This document shows, piece after piece, positions 26,756 to 34,376 of a stretch of DNA of 64,000 nucleotides. Position 1 is the stretch's first letter; each line of letters opens with the position of its first letter. The notes under the pieces were generated by a model. That model saw only the letters and a program-made list of their open reading frames with translations, was not told where the DNA came from and searched no databases. Position numbers and translations under genes: made by a program. Source of the stretch: Cryobacterium frigoriphilum (GTDB lineage Bacteria > Actinomycetota > Actinomycetes > Actinomycetales > Microbacteriaceae); the NCBI RefSeq assembly GCF_004403305.1, contig NZ_SOHE01000060.1, forward strand, positions 61,608-125,607, read 5' to 3'.

Positions 26756-27063
26756 ATCCCCTCGTCGGAACGGTGATCCTGCTGCCCCGCAACGCGGGCG
26801 TGCTGCTTCTTCGCGGCTACCGTGCAGTGATTTCACCGCTTTATGGCGAAGTGTGCAGGTATTATCCTTCTTGTTCGGCCTATGCACTCGGGGCCGTTCA
26901 GGAACACGGCCTTGTGGTTGGATCGGCCCTGGCCGCGCGTCGTCTGGCGCGATGCCATCCGTGGGCCGAAGGTGGAATCGATGACGTTCCCCTGAAGCGT
27001 AAACGTCGCTATGTCGTGACGTCGTTCGGATTTGTCGTCACACAAAGCCACGGAAAGGGCTGA
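26752..27063 (+). CDS. yidD: membrane protein insertion efficiency factor YidD
   Basis: A 103-residue protein with an amphipathic N-terminal helix, the family core RGYRAVISPLYGEVCRYYPSCSAYALGAV with its conserved cysteines (quoted here broken: CRYYPSCS and the following helix), and RLARCHPWAEGGIDDVP. YidD assists YidC-dependent insertion and is encoded between rnpA and yidC, as here. The ATG overlapping rnpA is used; an earlier in-frame start would lie inside rnpA. Confidence 0.93.
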   Translation: MNPLVGTVILLPRNAGVLLLRGYRAVISPLYGEVCRYYPSCSAYALGAVQEHGLVVGSALAARRLARCHPWAEGGIDDVPLKRKRRYVVTSFGFVVTQSHGKG

Positions 27064-27071
27064 CCCGAAGT

Positions 27072-28055
27072 ATGGACATCCTAAGTGTGATCCTCTGGCC
27101 GCTGAAGTGGGTCGTCGAGCTTTTGCTCGTCGCCTTCCACTGGCTGTTTTCCCAGACGGGAATCGCGGCGCTGGGCTACGACGAAGGCCTGACGTGGGTG
27201 CTCTCCATCGTGGGACTCGTCATTGTGGTGCGCGCCGCCCTGATCCCCATTTTTGTGCGGCAGATCAAGAGTCAGCGCAAGATGCTCGAGGTCGCACCGC
27301 AGCTGAAGAAGATTCAGGACAAGTACAAGGGTAAGAAAGACCAATTCTCGCGTGAGGCCATGTCCCGCGAGACGATGGCGATGTACAAGCGCACGGGCAC
27401 CAACCCCCTCAGCTCGTGCCTGCCCCTGCTGCTGCAGATGCCGATCTTCTTTGCGCTGTTCTCGGTGCTCAACGATGCTCAGCGTTCCAACGCCGGCGTC
27501 GGCCCGCTCAATCAGAGCCTGGCCGAGAGCTTCGGCAATGCGACCCTGTTCGGTAATGCCCCGCTGCACGACACCTTCGCCTCGCAGTGGTCACTGTGGA
27601 CCGCGGGTGACCCGTTCAACCTGACCGTCATGGTGATTGCCGCGGTCATGGTCGTGCTGATGACTGCCTCGCAGTTCATTACCCAGCTGCAGATCGTATC
27701 GAAGAACATGTCGCCGGAGACCAAGGCGAGCCCCATGTTCAAGCAGCAGCGCATCATGCTCTACCTGCTCCCCCTCGTCTTCGCCTTCTCGGGCGTCGCG
27801 TTCCCGCTCGGTGTCATGTTCTACTGGCTGACCTCCAACATTTGGACGATGGTTCAGCAGTTCATCGTCATCCGCAACATGCCGACACCCGGCAGTGAGG
27901 CCGCCAAGGCCCGCGAGGAGCGACTCGCCCGCAAGGGCAAGCTCATTGCCAGCGATGGGGACGTTATCGTTGTGGAAGAGCCCAAGAAGCCCGTGCAGCG
28001 TCAGCAGCCGGTCAGCAAGAACCGGGCCAAGAAGCAAATCGGCCCGAAGAAGTAG
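27072..28055 (+). CDS. yidC: membrane protein insertase YidC
   Basis: A 327-residue Oxa1/YidC insertase of Gram-positive type, without the large periplasmic domain. The N-terminus (DILSVILWPLKWVVELLL) is followed by about five TM segments. The hydrophilic cytoplasmic hairpin after the first contains KMLEVAPQLKKIQDKYKG, and PLSSCLPLLLQMPIFFALF marks the conserved core. The C-terminal tail is strongly basic (KNRAKKQIGPKK), suited to ribosome contact. It inserts and folds membrane proteins alone or with SecYEG. It follows yidD by eight bases. Confidence 0.95.
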   Translation: MDILSVILWPLKWVVELLLVAFHWLFSQTGIAALGYDEGLTWVLSIVGLVIVVRAALIPIFVRQIKSQRKMLEVAPQLKKIQDKYKGKKDQFSREAMSRETMAMYKRTGTNPLSSCLPLLLQMPIFFALFSVLNDAQRSNAGVGPLNQSLAESFGNATLFGNAPLHDTFASQWSLWTAGDPFNLTVMVIAAVMVVLMTASQFITQLQIVSKNMSPETKASPMFKQQRIMLYLLPLVFAFSGVAFPLGVMFYWLTSNIWTMVQQFIVIRNMPTPGSEAAKAREERLARKGKLIASDGDVIVVEEPKKPVQRQQPVSKNRAKKQIGPKK

Positions 28056-28084
28056 TTCGAGACTCAAGAAGGAAGCGGACTCCT

Positions 28085-28762
28085 GTGACTGAAGTGAGCG
28101 AAAACGACGTGACCGAAACTACGGTTGCGCCCACAGCTGCGCCGGAGGCGCTCCTCGTGGATGCCCCGCTTGGTGTGGCTGGTGAGGCAGAATCGACGGA
28201 TGGCGCTGCTGCTGTCGTCGCCAAGCCGGGAGCTCCCGCTGCTCCCTTTGTCAGCGTTGTTGCCTCCGAGACCGGGTCAGCTGCCGGGGACGCTGTTCCC
28301 ACCGTGGACCAGCTCGAGCAGGAGGGTGACATCGCGGCCGACTACATCGAGGAGTTTCTCGATATCTGTGACCTTGACGGGGACATCGACATCGATGCAC
28401 GCAACGGTCGGGCGTACCTGTCGGTCAACGCGGCGGAGGGGGCCAACCTTCGGGTGCTGTCGAAGCCGGATACGGTGACGGCACTTCAGGAACTCACCCG
28501 CCTGGCCGTGCAGAACAAGACGGGGTCTTTCTCGCGACTTATCCTCGATATCGGTGGCTCCCGCGAAGCGCGTGAGGCCGAACTGGCCGATCTGGTCGCA
28601 CGTGCAATTGAGCGTATCGAAGCGGGCTCGTCCGAGGCGGCATTGCCGCCGATGAGTTCGTACGAGCGCAAACTCGTGCACGACATCGCCTCGGGTCGCG
28701 GGTATTCCTCGGAGTCAGAGGGCGAAGGCCGCGATCGGCACACCGTCATTTCGGCGCTTTAA
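28085..28762 (+). CDS. jag: Jag/KhpB-type KH-R3H RNA-binding protein
   Basis: A 225-residue cytoplasmic protein. The first 75 residues are acidic and Ala/Pro-rich; a KH-type domain follows (about 85-160: ADYIEEFLDICDLDGDIDI, then GRAYLSV), and a C-terminal R3H domain carries SYERKLVHDIASGRG. The family binds RNA and is linked to cell shape and division in Firmicutes. The gene is in its usual slot between yidC and rsmG. It starts with GTG; the rsmG ATG follows its stop by two bases. Confidence 0.9.
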   Translation: MTEVSENDVTETTVAPTAAPEALLVDAPLGVAGEAESTDGAAAVVAKPGAPAAPFVSVVASETGSAAGDAVPTVDQLEQEGDIAADYIEEFLDICDLDGDIDIDARNGRAYLSVNAAEGANLRVLSKPDTVTALQELTRLAVQNKTGSFSRLILDIGGSREAREAELADLVARAIERIEAGSSEAALPPMSSYERKLVHDIASGRGYSSESEGEGRDRHTVISAL

Positions 28763-28764
28763 TT

Positions 28765-29400
28765 ATGGGTGTTGAGCTCGACCTGGAAACCGAACCGATC
28801 CAGGCTGCAGAACTGTGCGGCGACCATCTCGAACAAGTTCGTGCTTTTACGCATGATTTAGCTGATCAGGGCGAAATTCTTGGCCTCATTGGCCCTGTGG
28901 AGATTCCGCGCTTGTGGAGTCGACACATTCTCAACTGTGCCGTCGTGGCACCCCTGCTGCGACCGGGAGTAGTCGGCGATGTGGGCTCAGGTGCCGGCTT
29001 GCCCGGGCTCGTGTTGGCGATTCTCCGACCCGACGTCTCTTTCGTGCTGATCGAACCGATGGAACGCCGGGTAGCCTGGCTGAACGATCAGGTCGCCTCG
29101 CTGGCACTGGCCAACGTCACGGTCACCCGCGCGCGCGCCGAAGAGGTCCACCCGGAGCATCCGTTTGATCAGGTCACGGCTCGGGCGGTCAGTGCGTTCC
29201 GCACCTTGATTCCGCTCACCGCTCCCCTGCTGCGCTCCGGCGGGGAGCTGGTACTCATGAAGGGCGCTCGGGCTGAGGAAGAGATCGAGGGTGCGGCCAA
29301 GGCCATTCGAAAGTATCGGCTACACGACGTCGAGGTGGTAACGCTCGGAGAAGGCGTGCTGCCCGACGTAACGCGGGTCATTCGAGCTACAGTGGAGTAG
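28765..29400 (+). CDS. rsmG: 16S rRNA (guanine-N7) methyltransferase RsmG
   Basis: A 211-residue SAM-dependent methyltransferase that makes m7G527 of 16S rRNA (E. coli numbering); loss gives low-level streptomycin resistance in several bacteria. Visible motifs are PRLWSRHILNCAVVAP, the SAM loop GDVGSGAGLPGLVLA near residues 72-86, EPMERRVAWL and TARAVSAF. The length is standard. It ends 64 bases before parA; that gap contains a parS site. Confidence 0.94.
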   Translation: MGVELDLETEPIQAAELCGDHLEQVRAFTHDLADQGEILGLIGPVEIPRLWSRHILNCAVVAPLLRPGVVGDVGSGAGLPGLVLAILRPDVSFVLIEPMERRVAWLNDQVASLALANVTVTRARAEEVHPEHPFDQVTARAVSAFRTLIPLTAPLLRSGGELVLMKGARAEEEIEGAAKAIRKYRLHDVEVVTLGEGVLPDVTRVIRATVE

Positions 29401-29457
29401 CCACGGCTCTTTCCAGAACCAACCATCCGAACCGTCCATTGAGTGTCCAACGCAAAG

Positions 29458-29471
29458 GTTTCACGTGAAAC
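29458..29471. promoter_or_regulatory. parS site 1, overlapping the parA start codon
   Basis: GTTTCACGTGAAAC is the perfect palindromic core of the bacterial parS consensus. The central GTG (29465-29467) is the parA start codon, and the preceding AAAGG ribosome-binding site abuts the palindrome. ParB bound here would cover the translation-initiation region of parA. Confidence 0.93.
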
Positions 29472-30397
29472 ATCCTGGTGAAGACCAGCACCTCAGCGAC
29501 AAGGCCACGGGATTTGACGGAACCACGCCACTTGCCCGCGAGATTGCCGAGCTGACCCGCCGACGTCAGGTCATTGCGGCCGACGACCTGCCCAAACCCG
29601 AGTCAACTCGTGTTCTCACGATCTCAAATCAAAAGGGTGGAGTTGGCAAGACCACGACCGCGGTGAATCTGGCTGCTGCGCTTGCGCGGCAGGGTGCAAA
29701 GGTTCTCGTTATCGACCTGGATCCGCAGGGCAATGCGTCGACGGCCCTTGGCGTTGAACACCACGCCGAGATTTCGAGCGTGTATGACGTCATTGTCGGC
29801 GATGTCCCGCTCGGGGAGGTCGTGCAGCGCAGCCCTGAGTTCGGTGAACTGTATTGCGTGCCGGCCACCATTCACCTGGCCGGCGCCGAAATCGAACTGG
29901 TGTCGATGGTCGCCCGCGAGCAGCGTCTGCGCCGCGCGCTCGATCTGCACCTGCGGGAGCTGGACGACCCCTATGACTACGTCTTCATTGACTGTCCCCC
30001 GTCGCTCGGGCTGTTGACGATCAATGCGTTTGTCGCCGCACGCGAGGTCTTGATTCCTATTCAGTGTGAGTACTACGCACTTGAGGGACTCAGCCAGTTG
30101 TTGAAAAACATCAAACTTATCGAGAAACACCTGAACCCGGATCTCACGGTTTCGACCATCTTGCTGACGATGTACGACGGACGAACCAACCTGGCGAACC
30201 AGGTGGCACAGGATGTGCGCGATCACTTTCCGAATGAGGTCCTGAAGACCCTTATCCCGCGTTCTGTACGCGTTTCTGAGGCTCCGAGTTATGGGCAGAG
30301 TGTCGTAAGCTATGACCTCAACTCCGCAGGATCGCTCTCGTACCTCGAGGCAGCGGCCGAAATTGCGCGCCGCGGCGCTCCCCTGACAGGAAGATAA
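29465..30397 (+). CDS. parA: chromosome-partitioning ATPase ParA
   Basis: A 310-residue Walker-type ATPase. A 50-residue N-terminal extension precedes the deviant Walker A KGGVGKTTTAVN (about 57-68). Further motifs are DLDPQGNAS, YVFIDCPPSLG and the C-terminal region SVRVSEAPSYGQSV typical of Soj/ParA. It uses nucleoid binding and ATP hydrolysis stimulated by ParB to move origins apart. The GTG start lies inside parS site 1 and AAAGG is six bases upstream; no better start was seen. parB follows after five bases. Confidence 0.95.
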   Translation: MKHPGEDQHLSDKATGFDGTTPLAREIAELTRRRQVIAADDLPKPESTRVLTISNQKGGVGKTTTAVNLAAALARQGAKVLVIDLDPQGNASTALGVEHHAEISSVYDVIVGDVPLGEVVQRSPEFGELYCVPATIHLAGAEIELVSMVAREQRLRRALDLHLRELDDPYDYVFIDCPPSLGLLTINAFVAAREVLIPIQCEYYALEGLSQLLKNIKLIEKHLNPDLTVSTILLTMYDGRTNLANQVAQDVRDHFPNEVLKTLIPRSVRVSEAPSYGQSVVSYDLNSAGSLSYLEAAAEIARRGAPLTGR

Positions 30398-30402
30398 TCC
30401 AC

Positions 30403-31401
30403 ATGGCAAAGCGAACCGGCCTCGGCCGCGGCATTGGAGCCTTGATTCCGGTGCAGGACGATGCGAGTGCGGCGCGCCCGGTCGATGTCTTCTTCCCTCG
30501 TTCCATTCCGGTGAAGGTCACTGGTGCCGCGCCGGCAGAGAGCGCGGAAGTGGAACGGGGTGTGGCCAACGGGGGTTTGGCCCCGGTTCCGGGAGCGCGT
30601 CTTGCTCATCTTGATCCCAACGATATTGTGCCCAACGCTCAGCAGCCGCGCACGACGTTTGATGACGCTGATCTCGCGGAGCTCGTGCACAGCATCATTG
30701 AGGTCGGCGTGCTGCAGCCGATCGTGGTGCGTCCCCTGGTTGAACAACCGGGTAAGTATGAGCTTGTCATGGGTGAGCGTCGGCTGCGCGCAACCAAGCA
30801 GGCCGGACTGTCCACGATTCCGGCGGTGGTCAGGGACACAGCCGATGTGGATATGCTGCGCGATGCGCTACTCGAGAACCTGCATCGAGCGGAGCTGAAT
30901 CCACTGGAAGAAGCATCGGCTTACCAGCAGCTTCTCGCTGACTTTGGAATCACTCAGGAACAGTTGGCGGCGAAAATAGGCCGGTCACGCCCGCAAATCA
31001 CGAATACACTGCGGTTACTGAAGCTGCCCGAGGCGGTACAGCTGCGGGTTGCGGCGGGGGTACTGACAGCCGGACATGCGCGGGCAATTCTTTCGGTGGG
31101 GGACCCGGCCGGAATGCTGCGGTTGTCCGACAAGATTGTGAATGAAGACCTGTCGGTGCGCGCCGCGGAGGCCGCGGCGACTGCTGGACCGCGTGCGGCA
31201 GCGCCCGCAGTGAAGCCCGAGCCCGGTCGTCGGCAGGGACACCTCGATGAAATCGCCGAACACCTCGGAGATCGGCTCGATACGCGCGTCAAAATCAATC
31301 TGGGCGCACGAAAAGGGCACATTACGGTCGATTTCGCGACCATCGGTGACCTGAACCGCATCCTGGGCGCCCTGGGCGAGCCCGGCTTCGGAGCCAACTA
31401 G
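30403..31401 (+). CDS. parB: chromosome-partitioning protein ParB
   Basis: A 332-residue centromere-binding CTPase. A basic N-terminal ParA-stimulating segment (AKRTGLGRGIGALIP) is followed by a linker, the CTP/ParB-Srx domain with VRPLVEQPGKYELVMGERR (catalytic-site GERR and RRLRATKQ region), the helix-turn-helix with GKIGRSRPQITN-like sequence, and a C-terminal dimerisation domain. It loads at parS and spreads to organise the origin. Five parS sites lie within 4 kb here, three just downstream of this gene. Confidence 0.95.
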   Translation: MAKRTGLGRGIGALIPVQDDASAARPVDVFFPRSIPVKVTGAAPAESAEVERGVANGGLAPVPGARLAHLDPNDIVPNAQQPRTTFDDADLAELVHSIIEVGVLQPIVVRPLVEQPGKYELVMGERRLRATKQAGLSTIPAVVRDTADVDMLRDALLENLHRAELNPLEEASAYQQLLADFGITQEQLAAKIGRSRPQITNTLRLLKLPEAVQLRVAAGVLTAGHARAILSVGDPAGMLRLSDKIVNEDLSVRAAEAAATAGPRAAAPAVKPEPGRRQGHLDEIAEHLGDRLDTRVKINLGARKGHITVDFATIGDLNRILGALGEPGFGAN

Positions 31402-31425
31402 CCTTAGTGCGCGTGCTCCCGAGAC

Positions 31426-31439
31426 GTTTCACGTGAAAC
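31426..31439. promoter_or_regulatory. parS site 2
   Basis: Perfect GTTTCACGTGAAAC core, 24 bases after the parB stop; the 16-mer reads C...A at its ends. Confidence 0.92.
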
Positions 31440-31553
31440 ACTCTCGATGTATCGTCGGCCCCGCCTGACGAGACCACTAGTGCCGATCCGTTGGTCGAGC
31501 CTGCCGAGCCCACGAGTGCCGATCCGTTGGTCGAGCCTGTCGAGACCACGAGC

Positions 31554-31567
31554 GTTTCACGTGAAAC
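31554..31567. promoter_or_regulatory. parS site 3
   Basis: Perfect GTTTCACGTGAAAC core, placed directly after a forward REP-like copy (31524-31549). Confidence 0.92.
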
Positions 31568-31704
31568 TCTCCCAGGTTCAGGAAGTCCTCCGGTGGTCGA
31601 GCTTGCCGAGACCACCTCTGCTTGTGATCTCGACAAGCTCGATCAGCGGTGCGTTGCCTCACGCGTCCTCCATCCCGTCGGTCGAGCTTGCCGAGACCAC
31701 GAGC

Positions 31705-31718
31705 GTTTCACGTGAAAC
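31705..31718. promoter_or_regulatory. parS site 4
   Basis: Perfect GTTTCACGTGAAAC core, four bases after a forward REP-like copy (31675-31700), the same spacing as site 3, so the repeat+parS segment seems to have been duplicated as a unit. Confidence 0.92.
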
Positions 31719-32053
31719 CCTCCCGGGATCAGGCACTCCTCCGTTGCTCGAGCCTGCCGAGACCACTTCGCCTGTGATCTCGACAAGCTCGATCAACGGT
31801 GCGTTGCCTCACGCGTCTCCCGTCTTGTTGGTCGAGCCTGCCGAGATCAATATCGCCGATCCGTTGGTCGAGCCTGCCGAGACCACTTCTGCTGTGATCT
31901 CGACAAGCTCGATCAACGGTGGGTTGGCTCCGCGTTTCCCGATCCGTTGGTCGAGCCTGCCGAGACCACTTCGCCTGTCCTCTCGACAAGCTCGATCAGC
32001 GATGGGTTGCCTCAGGCGTTTCCCGATCCGTTGGTCGAGCCTGTTGAGACCAC

Positions 32054-32271
32054 TAAGTGCCGGTTTGAGAAGAATCGAAAACCCTGGGCCTGCGGAGTCA
32101 CCTTGTGGCCGCTACGTATCAAGGCCTGTGGATGAAATGGGGGTCACGGCGTAGGCCTCAAGCTTTGGATACTCTGTGGATCCCTTGCAAACATTGGGCT
32201 CTGAGGCAGTGCTGGGCCAAGTTTGTCGAGATTGCCCTGTGGATAACCCTGTTGAAACTTGAGACCATGCC
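32054..32271. other. intergenic spacer with three TGTGGAT sites
   Basis: No gene is seen. The spacer has lower GC than its surroundings. It contains TGTGGATGA at 32127-32135, TGTGGATCC near 32175 and the perfect inverse DnaA box TGTGGATAA at 32238-32246, all in the same orientation. The last lies just upstream of the GIY-YIG gene. Confidence 0.45.
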
Positions 32272-32628
32272 ATGGTGTCGGGTATGCCATACATGTATAT
32301 TCTGCGATGTTCAGACCGGTCGTTTTACGTTGGGAGCACCTGGAATCTCGAGCACCGATTGTGGCAGCACGCGCAGGGAGAGGGGTCTGAATACACGAAG
32401 CGCAGGCTTCCCGTTCGGCTGGAGTACTTCGAAGAGTATGAGCGGATATCGGAGGCGTTTGGACGCGAGAAGCAGGTGCAGGGGTGGGGTCGCAAGAAGC
32501 GGCAGGCTCTGATTGATGGCCGGTTGGGAGATCTGTCGAAACTCAGTCATACGGCCAAGAATCCGCCCAGGCCGGCGGGGGATGAAATGGAGTTGGGTAG
32601 CCAAGGTGGATTGGGGAATGAGCCTTGA
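32272..32628 (+). CDS. GIY-YIG nuclease family protein
   Basis: A 118-residue protein made of a single GIY-YIG domain (about residues 5-85). MYILRC with FYVGST 8 residues later gives the two-strand GIY-YIG core, the conserved Arg sits in LEHRLWQH, and the family C-terminal pattern follows (FGREKQVQGWGRKKRQALI). The tail beyond residue 90 is unconserved and Gly/Pro-rich. Small stand-alone members (YhbQ/UPF0213-like) are of unknown role. The gene is isolated between two blocks of REP-like repeats, ends 8 bases before the tandem array and has lower GC than neighbouring genes, suggesting transfer. An ATG four codons downstream (32284) is an equally good start. Confidence 0.85.
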   Translation: MVSGMPYMYILRCSDRSFYVGSTWNLEHRLWQHAQGEGSEYTKRRLPVRLEYFEEYERISEAFGREKQVQGWGRKKRQALIDGRLGDLSKLSHTAKNPPRPAGDEMELGSQGGLGNEP

Positions 32629-32636
32629 GGGCGTAG

Positions 32637-33270
32637 GTGATCTCGACAGGCTCGATCAACGGGGCGTGCAGAGGGCGGTGGTCTCGACAGGCTCGATCAG
32701 CGGGTGTACGGAACGAGGTGATCTCGACAGGCTCGATCAACGGGGCGTGCAGAGGGCGGTGGTCTCGACAGGCTCGATCAGCGGGTGTACGGAACGAGGT
32801 GATCTCGACAGGCTCGATCAACGGGGCGTGCAGAGGGCGGTGGTCTCGACAGGCTCGATCAGCGGGTGTACGGAACGAGGTGATCTCGACAGGCTCGATC
32901 AACGGGGCGTGCAGAGGGCGGTGGTCTCGACAGGCTCGATCAGCGGGTGTACGGAACGAGGTGATCTCGACAGGCTCGATCAACGGGGCGTGCAGAGGGC
33001 GGTGGTCTCGACAGGCTCGATCAGCGGGTGTACGGAACGAGGTGATCTCGACAGGCTCGATCAACGGGGCGTGCAGAGGGCGGTGGTCTCGACAGGCTCG
33101 ATCAGCGGGTGTACGGAACGAGGTGATCTCGACAGGCTCGATCAACGGGGCGTGCAGAGGGCGGTGGTCTCGACAGGCTCGATCAGCGGGTGTACGGAAC
33201 GAGGTGATCTCGACAGGCTCGATCAACGGGGCGTGCAGAGGGTGGTGATCTCGACAGGCTCGATCAGCGG
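32637..33270. repeat. 81-bp tandem array (16 REP-like copies)
   Basis: Seven complete 81-bp units plus a final unit of about 67 bases repeat almost without change, starting at 32637, 32718, 32799, 32880, 32961, 33042, 33123 and 33204. Each unit holds two copies of the 26-bp REP-like element in one orientation (cores ATCTCGACAGGCTCGATCA and GTCTCGACAGGCTCGATCA), alternately 41 and 40 bases apart. Only the last unit carries substitutions. Since 81 is divisible by three, all frames stay open and give spurious repeat proteins. Length polymorphism between strains is expected. Confidence 0.95.
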
Positions 33271-33314
33271 GGGGTGAGCAGCGGAGCGGGGGGTGAGTGT
33301 GGGGCGCGGGAGAT

Positions 33315-33328
33315 GTTTCACGTGAAAC
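33315..33328. promoter_or_regulatory. parS site 5
   Basis: TGTTTCACGTGAAAC: the 14-base core is perfect and its left flank also matches the 16-base consensus. It lies between the tandem array and the ddl stop. Confidence 0.93.
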
Positions 33329-33349
33329 CCCGCCGCGGGGGAGGGGTGC

Positions 33350-34306
33350 TTAGGGGTGGGCGATGGCGTCGCGGGCCAGGGCTTCGTAGACCTCGCCGAG
33401 CGTCTGGCCGGAGGCTTCGATTGCCTGCGGTACCAACGAGGTCTCCGTGAGCCCGGGCAGCACATTCGCCTCAAGGAACCACGGAGTGCCGGATTCGTCG
33501 ACGATGAGGTCGATGCGCGACAGGTGGCGCAAGCCCAGCAGCGTGTGGATCGCAACGGCGGTCTCAGCGACGCGTGCGGCGATATCCGCTTCAATGCGGG
33601 CCGGAGTGTAGAAATCGGTTTCTCCGGCGTTGTAGCGCGCCTCAAAGCTGTACACGCCATTCACGGGCACGATCTCGACGGCGGGAAGCGCGACGGGGCC
33701 GTTTCCCTGGTCTACGACCGCGACGGCGAGCTCGGTTCCGATGACCTGATTCTCGACCAGGGCGACGTCGGCGTAGGTGAACGCGTCTACCATGGCGCGC
33801 GGGAGCGCCGTCGCAGCCGTCACGATCGTGACGCCCTGCGCGGACCCGCCCTTGGTCGGCTTCACGACGACCGGCATACCGAGTGAGCTCAGCACGTGCT
33901 CGAGCACACTCGCGGCGCCGAGGTCGCGAAAGGTTTCCTTCGACAGCGAGATTGAGTCGGGCGTGGGGAATCCCGCGCGCCGCACCAGCTCTTTCGCCGT
34001 GGGCTTCGACCAGGCCAGCGCCGATGCCGCCCCGCGGGAGCCGACGTACGGGATGCCGGTCGTTGCCAGCAGGGCACGCAGCGCTCCGTCTTCGCCGGTG
34101 GCACCGTGCAGGGCGGGCCAGATGACGTCGGGGTGGCGTTCGGCAAGTTCGCTGAGCAGCCCAGCCCCCGGGTCGAGCACCGTGACCCGGTGCCCGAGCC
34201 CGGTCAGCGCGTCGGCCACCCGTCGGCCCGACCGCAGCGAAACGTCGCGTTCGTGCGAGATGCCGCCCGCAAGAACGACGATATCGAGTGCTGTTGATTC
34301 AGTCAT
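33350..34306 (-). CDS. ddl: D-alanine--D-alanine ligase (ATP-grasp)
   Basis: A 318-residue cytoplasmic ligase making the D-Ala-D-Ala end of peptidoglycan precursors. It shows the Ddl N-terminal loop VLAGGISHERDVSLRSG, the substrate-domain WPALHGATGEDGALRALL, the ATP-grasp VVVKPTKGGSAQGV, and C-terminal RIDLIVDESG and FLEANVLPG metal-site segments. The family often has 350-370 residues; this is a compact version, and some actinobacteria have a second, longer Ddl elsewhere. The ATG at 34306 has AAGG upstream; an open frame continuing to 34474 overlaps the aminotransferase gene and has no Ddl sequence. Confidence 0.85.
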   Translation of the reverse strand: MTESTALDIVVLAGGISHERDVSLRSGRRVADALTGLGHRVTVLDPGAGLLSELAERHPDVIWPALHGATGEDGALRALLATTGIPYVGSRGAASALAWSKPTAKELVRRAGFPTPDSISLSKETFRDLGAASVLEHVLSSLGMPVVVKPTKGGSAQGVTIVTAATALPRAMVDAFTYADVALVENQVIGTELAVAVVDQGNGPVALPAVEIVPVNGVYSFEARYNAGETDFYTPARIEADIAARVAETAVAIHTLLGLRHLSRIDLIVDESGTPWFLEANVLPGLTETSLVPQAIEASGQTLGEVYEALARDAIAHP

Positions 34307-34376
34307 GATCAGGCCTTTTCCTTGCAGTGTGGGTCGGAGACAGATGAAACCGGGCGAAGCCGGGCGAGCTGTGGGG

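Larger units (their letters stand above)
31488..32053. repeat. REP-like 26-bp repeats, 9 forward and 4 inverted copies
   Basis: Thirteen copies of one 26-bp element occupy this intergenic stretch. Forward copies (core GGTCGAGCCTGCCGAGACCA) start at 31488, 31524, 31590, 31675, 31741, 31825, 31861, 31944 and 32028. Inverted copies (core ATCTCGACAAGCTCGATCA) start at 31624, 31774, 31894 and 31977. The inverted copies each follow a forward copy by 7-8 bases, giving four long imperfect hairpins (31590-31649, 31741-31799, 31861-31919, 31944-32002). parS sites 3 and 4 lie among them. This paired layout resembles REPIN elements of proteobacteria. No convincing gene is present. Confidence 0.88.

Noticed and set aside
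32637..33270. CRISPR-like appearance of the array.
   Set aside because: The bases between repeats are identical from unit to unit and alternate 14 and 15 bases; CRISPR spacers would be unique and of 30 bases or more. No cas genes are present.
32513..33277. Open frames of 200-250 residues on both strands across the tandem array, giving repetitive proteins.
   Set aside because: The 81-bp period is a multiple of three, so every frame without a stop in one unit stays open. There is no ribosome-binding site and the products are pure repeat translations.
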